A stretch of 64,000 bases of DNA from Physcia stellaris (Eukaryota; Ascomycota; Lecanoromycetes; Caliciales; Physciaceae), in contig JABSSW010000011.1 of the NCBI GenBank assembly GCA_018902385.1, forward strand, positions 744,001-808,000, in the 5' to 3' direction. The translations under genes were made by a program, and so were the position numbers. Shown here in pieces: positions 59,100 to 64,000 of the stretch. The notes below the pieces were generated by a model. It did no database searches. It saw nothing but the letters and a program-made list of their open reading frames with translations, and was not told where the DNA came from. How positions within the stretch are numbered: position 1 is the first letter of the stretch; each line of letters opens with the position of its first letter.

Positions 59100-60015
59100 A
59101 TGAATGTCAAACAAATTAAATTTCATGATTGAAATAATTCGTGACGTTCACGATCAATTCTTTTGTGCACATTCGAACATGAATCGTATTGAAAAATTCA
59201 TTAAACGTTATTATTATTGATTTAATATGAAATTATTTATCAAACGTTATATTCGTAATTGTCACAAATGTCAACGATCGAAATTTTCACACGATAATCG
59301 TCACGAATTATTAATTTCATTGTCGATTTTTAATCAACGATGAATTGATATATCGATGAATTTCATAATGAATTATTTGATTTCAAAACAACAATGTCAT
59401 TTGTATTATTATCGATCGTTTAATCAAAAACGTCATTACGTTTTTTGCGTGACTGATGACGATGATTTAACAATTCAAATTTGTGTCAAAATATTGTTTC
59501 ATTACGTATTTCGTATTCATGAATTATTTTTTCATTATTTCAAATCGAAATGATCAATTCGTAAATCGCGTTTGAAAAATTTTTGTAAACGATTAAAAAT
59601 CAAATGTAAATTGTTTACTGTTTTTCAATCTGAAATCGATGATCAGATCGAGCGAGCGAATCAAAATATCGAAATTCGATTGCGTTTGTATTGCAATTAT
59701 CGTCAAGACGATTGAGTTGATTGAATAAATATCATGAAATTCGTTGACAACAACGATGTTTCAACAATCATCGAGTTCATTTCATTTTTCACTAATAAAA
59801 GTTATCATTTTCGAATGATTTTTGAATCAAATTTGAATGATTACGATATCATTAGAAAACGTTTGTTGACTAAGCAAGACGAATTCATTGCCGAAAAAAT
59901 GAATCGTATCATCGAATACGTCAAAGTCAATGCTGTCAATGCAAAACAGAAAATGATTGCTCGAGTCAACGAGTCTCGTTTTTCAATAAGCTTTGAAATA
60001 GAAAATTACGTTTGA
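59100..60015 (+). pseudogene. Family-1 integrase (degraded)
   Basis: The zinc-finger half NCHKCQRSKFSHDNRH lies at about 59,250. It is followed by ISMNFIMNYLISK, where the first catalytic Asp position reads Asn, then RHYVFCVTDDDDLTIQ, and the C-terminal part IAEKMNRIIEYVKVNAVNAK ending ESRFSISFEIENYV. Order and spacing fit a Ty3/Gypsy integrase core and its C-terminal domain. Confidence 0.8.
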
Positions 60016-60059
60016 CTAAATCGTCGTCATATAAAAACAGTTCGTTCGTCAAACAAATT

Positions 60060-60450
60060 GAACGACAAAAAATTAAATTCATACAAAATGATCAAAAAAA
60101 AGATTTCGTTTATGAGTTGAAATTATTCGACGATATACACATTCATTCAATTTTTCATTTTTGATTATTAAAAAAAAAAATTAGAAATTCGTTAAAGAAA
60201 CAACATAACGATTTTTCAAAATCAATTATCGCAAACGAAATATTTGAATGAAAATTCGATAATATATTGCAATTTCGATATCATTATTATCGTTTTCAAT
60301 ATCGTTGCAAATGATCGAATTGAAATTTTCATAATCGAATTTGATATTATGTCGACGATGACGAATTTCAAAATGTTCAAAACATCGTGAATGTTTTTCA
60401 CGAAATTAATTCAAAAACAACGAAATTTGTTTTACGAAATGATTAAATTG
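60060..60450 (+). pseudogene. Family-1 integrase tail and chromodomain (degraded)
   Basis: The translation contains KKDFVYELKLFDDIHIHSIF (GPY/F-like module end), then IFE-stop-KFDNILQFRYHYRFQYRCK-stop-SN-stop-NFH and YYVDDDEFQNVQNIVNVFHE. The pattern matches a C-terminal chromodomain (E-VExIL ... Y-VKWxGW ... WEP). Three Trp codons are now TGA stops, as expected from G-to-A change. Confidence 0.65.
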
Positions 60451-61389
60451 TAAACATCGTTTATGATCGATCAAAAAACGTCAACATGAATTCGTTACAA
60501 TTCATTGTCAAATTGATTCAAATAATTTTTGTTTCGATTTTCAATTTTCATGTTATTTCGCGTTATTTACAATCAAAATTTACGTCGCATGAAAAATTGA
60601 ATCGTGTCAAAAATATTTTCAAAAATTGTCGTCAAATTTTATTGAACAATGAAAATAATAAAAAGATGTCATGCAATGAGATGAATAAACAACAAATTGT
60701 CAAAAAATTTGAATATTTACAAATTCGTCAACAAAATTTTCAATTGTTTATTAATGACACGCGAAATTATTTGTAAAATTCGTTCAAAATATTTGCTTTT
60801 CAAAAAATTTAATACATTCATGTTTCGTTGAATGCAATGTACGAATCAATCGTCGTATATGCGATAACATCGACGCGTTAATCGTGATGACAAAAATTTT
60901 ATCGATATAATCAAATTGTTCGTTTCGTGATATCAATTTGATGTTACAAAAATTTTCAAAATTGTTGATACGTTAAATCGAATTCACAATTGTTTGTTTA
61001 TTAATGTTCGTCGAAATTATTTTTGACGAAATGTATAAATTGATTATTTTTCAAAACATTCATTACATTCACGTTTTGTCGCATGCAATGTACACAAAAA
61101 TTTTCGCATACGCGAAAATGTCAATGCGTTAAACATTGTTACGATAATTTTATTAACAAAATCAAATTGTTCATTTCATCGTAAATCGATTTGATGTTTT
61201 CACGATTTTTGACGAATCGATTTCGCGAACGAAATCGATTTCACAACATTTCGAATTTATTTTTTCATTTTATCAATCATTCAATTCAACGTCATTCAAC
61301 AACGCATTTAAATCGCGCAAAACGTTCGTCATTAAAAAAAAAATTCAATTGATCGTTTCGAAACGAAATTGAAAAAAAACGAAAAATAA
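60451..61389 (+). other. Long 3' non-coding interior of the family-1 element
   Basis: This holds the dispersed core motif in inverted form (AAATTGAATCGTGTCAAAAA, about 60,594-60,613), a region with CGATTTCGCGAACGAAATCG, and the A/G-rich tract before the 3' LTR. The frame 60486-60776 is not supported by any motif. Confidence 0.6.
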
Positions 61390-61604
61390 TGTGACGAACG
61401 TACATCGAATTCAACATTTGACAAAATTAACATCGAATTAACATCGTTATTTTATCACATCGAATGTTAAAATCGAAATTCGATTTGACGCATTCAAGAA
61501 ATCAAATTTTTTACATATGTTTTTGCAAATTTCATGTATTTGCTTTTCATTTCGATATTTTCGTGTAATTATGTAGTAATATCATATCATTGCATAGCAT
61601 TTCA
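61390..61604 (+). repeat. Family-1 3' LTR (215 bp)
   Basis: Same ends as the 5' LTR and same length. It differs by six C-to-T changes at CpT and two G-to-A at ApG on the 3' copy; the other three differences are G-to-A on the 5' copy. It is followed directly by the GTTGT target duplication. Confidence 0.95.
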
Positions 61605-61609
61605 GTTGT

Positions 61610-62221
61610 TTGCAAATTCGATTATAAACAATTAAACGTTTTAATCGTTTTGTATGTAATTGCAAATTGTCGCAATTGTTTTTCGATATTTTGATTGATT
61701 TTTTCGATTTTTCATCGATTTTTAAATGAAAAACGATGAAAAATTTACATTTGATATCGAAAATTCGACAAAATGTTTGTTAAACGAACGATATAAATTG
61801 AAAATTTCGATCAAACGTTATAAAAAAAAAAAATTTATATGTACGAAATACGTAATTGATGAATATTTTAATTGTAATTTCAATATTAATATTTTTCGTC
61901 GACGATACAAAACACGTAATGACGTTTTTTGTTAAATTTTCAATTATCGTTTTATAACATTATGATCGTAAACGTCGAACAATTCGATAATAAAATTCAT
62001 TATTATAATACAAAATTGTATAATATAAAAAAAATAAATTCATTAATTAGAAAAAATGTTGATTAAATATTACACGTGTCAAAACATTATAATTTCGAAA
62101 CAATCATTTATTAATTATTTAATTAATTTTATCAATATGTCAATATCATAACAAATGCACAACAACAAAGAAAATTGAATGTTTTCATTGACATATTTAA
62201 TTTATACATATAATTATCATA
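61610..62221. other. Unassigned AT-rich sequence
   Basis: No domain recognised; the frame at 61726-61935 is short. This was the insertion site context of the family-1 element. Confidence 0.4.
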
Positions 62222-62795
62222 AATCGTGTTTGTATAATTGTATTGATTAATTAATTAGACGAAAACAATAAATTTGCAAAAACAAATAAATACAAAATGT
62301 TGAAATTGCAAACAATGTACGACGTTAAATTTCAAATCACGTTAATTTCGACGTAAAATTAAAACATAATTCGTTGTTCGATCACATATTATATTAATTA
62401 TTTATTTGTCAAATTTATTTATCAAATTTATTTGTCAAAATTTGTCAAAATGTTAAAAAACATTTTTTTTTCGCGAACGTCGTTTAAATAATTCGTTGTT
62501 GTTTCGAAATTTTGAAAATTTTGTTGAATTGATTTGAATGACGTTTAAAAATTTTTTTAATTATTTTATTTTTTGATATTTTGTTGTCGTTTTCAACGTT
62601 CGATAAAATTTGACAACAATTTTTCAAAATGTTTTTGACACGATTCAATTTTAAATGCGATGTAAATTTTGATTGTAAAAAACATCGAAACGATAATAAA
62701 AATTGAAAATCGAAAAAAATCGAAAAAATGAAAATCTAAATGAATGTATCGAATTTGAAATTTTCAAATTTTAATCGAATGTAATTTCAATAAAA
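62222..62795. repeat. Dispersed ~570-bp repeat, copy B
   Basis: Direct-orientation partner of 44935-45505. It carries an extra short internal duplication (ATTTATTTGTCAAATTTATT region near 62,400-62,440) compared with copy A. Flanks on both sides differ from those of copy A. Confidence 0.7.
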
Positions 62796-63505
62796 ATCAA
62801 AATTGTTATAATACAATTTTCGCAAAAACGAAATTTTGCAAATCGTTGCAATCAAAATTATTAATATAATTTGACGAAAAAAAATTAATACGTTTTTGTT
62901 GAAATTAATGTTTTAACATTTCAAAAAAAACGACATTTATGTAATTTATTAAAATAACGAAATTCAAAACAATAAAATGATAATTTTATTGATTTTTTCG
63001 ATTTCAATAAATTATGATTTTCGAATTAACAATTTTCGTTACATTTAATATCAATTACAAAAACATGTCGAAAAAACGAAACAAAAATATTTAATCGCAA
63101 ACAATATAAAAATGTAACGCAAAATTAATTCAATGAAATATTCAATTTTGTTAAATCAAAATTGATTCAATTGTATTGACAATATTTAATATTTTGATAC
63201 AAATCAATTTTCGAACATTTTATTTATTTTACGAATTTTTTACGAAACGATTAATTTTCGATTTATTTAAAAATCGATTTTATTTTACGAAAATTTATTT
63301 ATCGAATTTTTACGCGAAATTTATTTAAATTCAATTCAAAATGATTATTTTTATTTTTTGCGATCAAATTCGCGAATTTATTTTCGCATTTAATTATTAA
63401 TTTTTTCGTTTGTTTTTCGATCACGTGTTTGAAAAAAACGCAAAATTTGAAATTTTTGAATAACATCATAAATTTTATTGAAAATATTAAAATTTTGCGA
63501 TTCAA
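62796..63505. other. Unassigned AT-rich sequence
   Basis: No domain recognised. The minus frame 63299-63514 has no motif. Confidence 0.4.
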
Positions 63506-64000
63506 TTGATTCAAAAATTCAAAAAAAACAAAAAATTATTGAACGTAAAACGAATTCAAATGAAAAACAAAATCAAACAAAAAACGAAAAATTTGATAAA
63601 ACAACAAGAAAAAATTTGTCTAATCAAAAAACGAACAAAAAAATTTACGTGTAAACGTTGCAAATATTCGATTAAATTCGATAACAATATTAAATTACAC
63701 GAACATATTCGCATTCGACAAACGAAAAAGTCGAAATTTGTTCAACAATTTGTTGAATATATGATTTCATTTTTTATTTCGTTTGTTTTATCGTTTCGAT
63801 CGATAATTTTTTTATTTTCAACGTCATCGAAATTTTTATTTTTTTCGATGTTTATATCAGAAATTTTATTCGAACGTTTAGAAAACGTATTATCGAAATC
63901 ATTAATTATTTTTTTTTCAAAATTTTTGTCGATTGCAACATCATGAAAATCGATATTTTGAACAAAAATTGTTTTAAAATCAATCGTTGTATCGAAATTT
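63506..64000 (+). pseudogene. Transposon-associated C2H2 zinc-finger ORF (degraded, runs off the edge)
   Basis: The frame 63506-63946 contains FTCKRCKYSIKFDNNIKLHE followed by H and a Lys-rich stretch, i.e. C-x2-C-x12-H-x3/4-type finger spacing. A long Ser/Phe-rich tail follows, in which many Phe codons probably were Pro or Ser codons before C-to-T change. Fungal genomes carry many ORFs of this type linked to retroelements. It has stops after 63,946 and continues as related sequence to the window end. Confidence 0.55.

Larger units (their letters stand above)
54015..61604 (+). mobile_element. Full-length Ty3/Gypsy chromovirus-type LTR retrotransposon (family 1), inactive
   Basis: A 7590-bp element with 215-bp LTRs at both ends and a perfect 5-bp target duplication GTTGT (54010-54014 and 61605-61609). 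The plus-strand interior encodes gag with a CCHC knuckle, retropepsin, reverse transcriptase, RNase H, integrase and a C-terminal chromodomain, then about 900 bp of 3' non-coding sequence and an A/G-rich tract (CGAAATTGAAAAAAAACG) before the 3' LTR. Stops and active-site changes make it non-autonomous. The interior keeps more CT and AG than its surroundings, suggesting a younger or less mutated insertion. Confidence 0.93.
39015..64000. other. AT-rich, RIP-like mutated transposon block
   Basis: From about 39,015 the DNA is extremely AT-rich to the right edge, with no intact gene. By eye, CpC, CpT, GpG and ApG are almost absent over long stretches, while CpA, TpG and CpG remain common; lines such as 39061-39120, 41101-41160 and 50161-50220 contain no CC, CT or GG. 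Islands with more CT and AG occur at 41,880-42,620 and within the element at 54,015-61,604, so mutation load differs between insertions. Recognisable content is Ty3/Gypsy LTR retrotransposons, annotated separately. This is an AT isochore as found in many repeat-rich ascomycetes. Confidence 0.9.

Noticed and set aside
39015-64000. Mitochondrial origin of the AT-rich block
   Set aside because: It contains Ty3/Gypsy retroelements with target duplications and is joined directly to nuclear genes.
39015-64000. CRISPR array or other prokaryotic-type system
   Set aside because: The repeats have irregular spacing, are part of retroelements, and the context is eukaryotic.

Overview
The window is nuclear DNA of a filamentous ascomycete (Pezizomycotina). 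The evidence is short GT-AG introns of roughly 40-120 bp, many with CTAAT-like branch sites, spaced single genes on both strands, and recognisable fungal housekeeping genes (RPB11, ATP11, ADE1, PAM17, PAN1). It falls into two compartments. Bases 1 to about 39,010 are gene-bearing and of balanced composition. From about 39,015 to the right edge the DNA is extremely AT-rich and consists largely of decayed, nested LTR retrotransposons. I cannot name the species; the exact class (for example Leotiomycetes or Dothideomycetes) is not decidable by eye.

Gene compartment, left to right: an old foldback repeat; a nitronate monooxygenase (-); RNA polymerase II subunit RPB11 (+, three exons); the F1-ATPase assembly chaperone ATP11 (-), which shares a 333-bp divergent promoter with a 4-coumarate-CoA-ligase-like acyl-CoA synthetase (+) ending in a peroxisomal AKL signal; a short-chain dehydrogenase (+, four exons); SAICAR synthetase ADE1 (-); a fungal orphan gene with an exact 135-bp in-frame tandem duplication; a 109-bp TA-flanked MITE and tRNA-like promoter boxes; a disordered orphan protein (-); a Dal5-type MFS permease (-); a coiled-coil/RRM-like protein (+); the mitochondrial import motor subunit PAM17 (-), divergent from the endocytic scaffold PAN1 (+, five exons); an RBR-type RING protein (+) that seems to lack its catalytic cysteine; a small ubiquitin-fold candidate (+); a broken P-loop NTPase gene (+); and a 415-bp foldback element with a telomere-like palindrome at its centre.

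AT-rich compartment: two near-complete Ty3/Gypsy elements can be delimited from the sequence. One has 215-bp LTRs and a perfect 5-bp target duplication (54,015-61,604). The other has 170-bp LTRs (45,582-53,308). Inverted fragments of the first family lie at 43,374-44,930 and about 53,330-53,730. A 570-bp repeat occurs at 44,935-45,505 and 62,222-62,795, and a transposon-associated C2H2 ORF runs off the right edge. No intact gene remains here; both reverse-transcriptase active sites are mutated.

The most unusual observation is the mutation spectrum of this block. C followed by C or T (and G preceded by A or G) has almost vanished, while CpA/TpG and CpG remain common. Comparing each element's two LTRs, which were identical at insertion, gives 17 transitions: 12 at CpT/ApG, 5 at CpA/TpG and none at CpG. 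This looks like repeat-induced point mutation with a CpY preference instead of the classical CpA preference.

The genes do not form an evident cluster. The clearest functional links are the two divergent promoters (ATP11/acyl-CoA synthetase and PAM17/PAN1) and the three mitochondrial or peroxisomal products.
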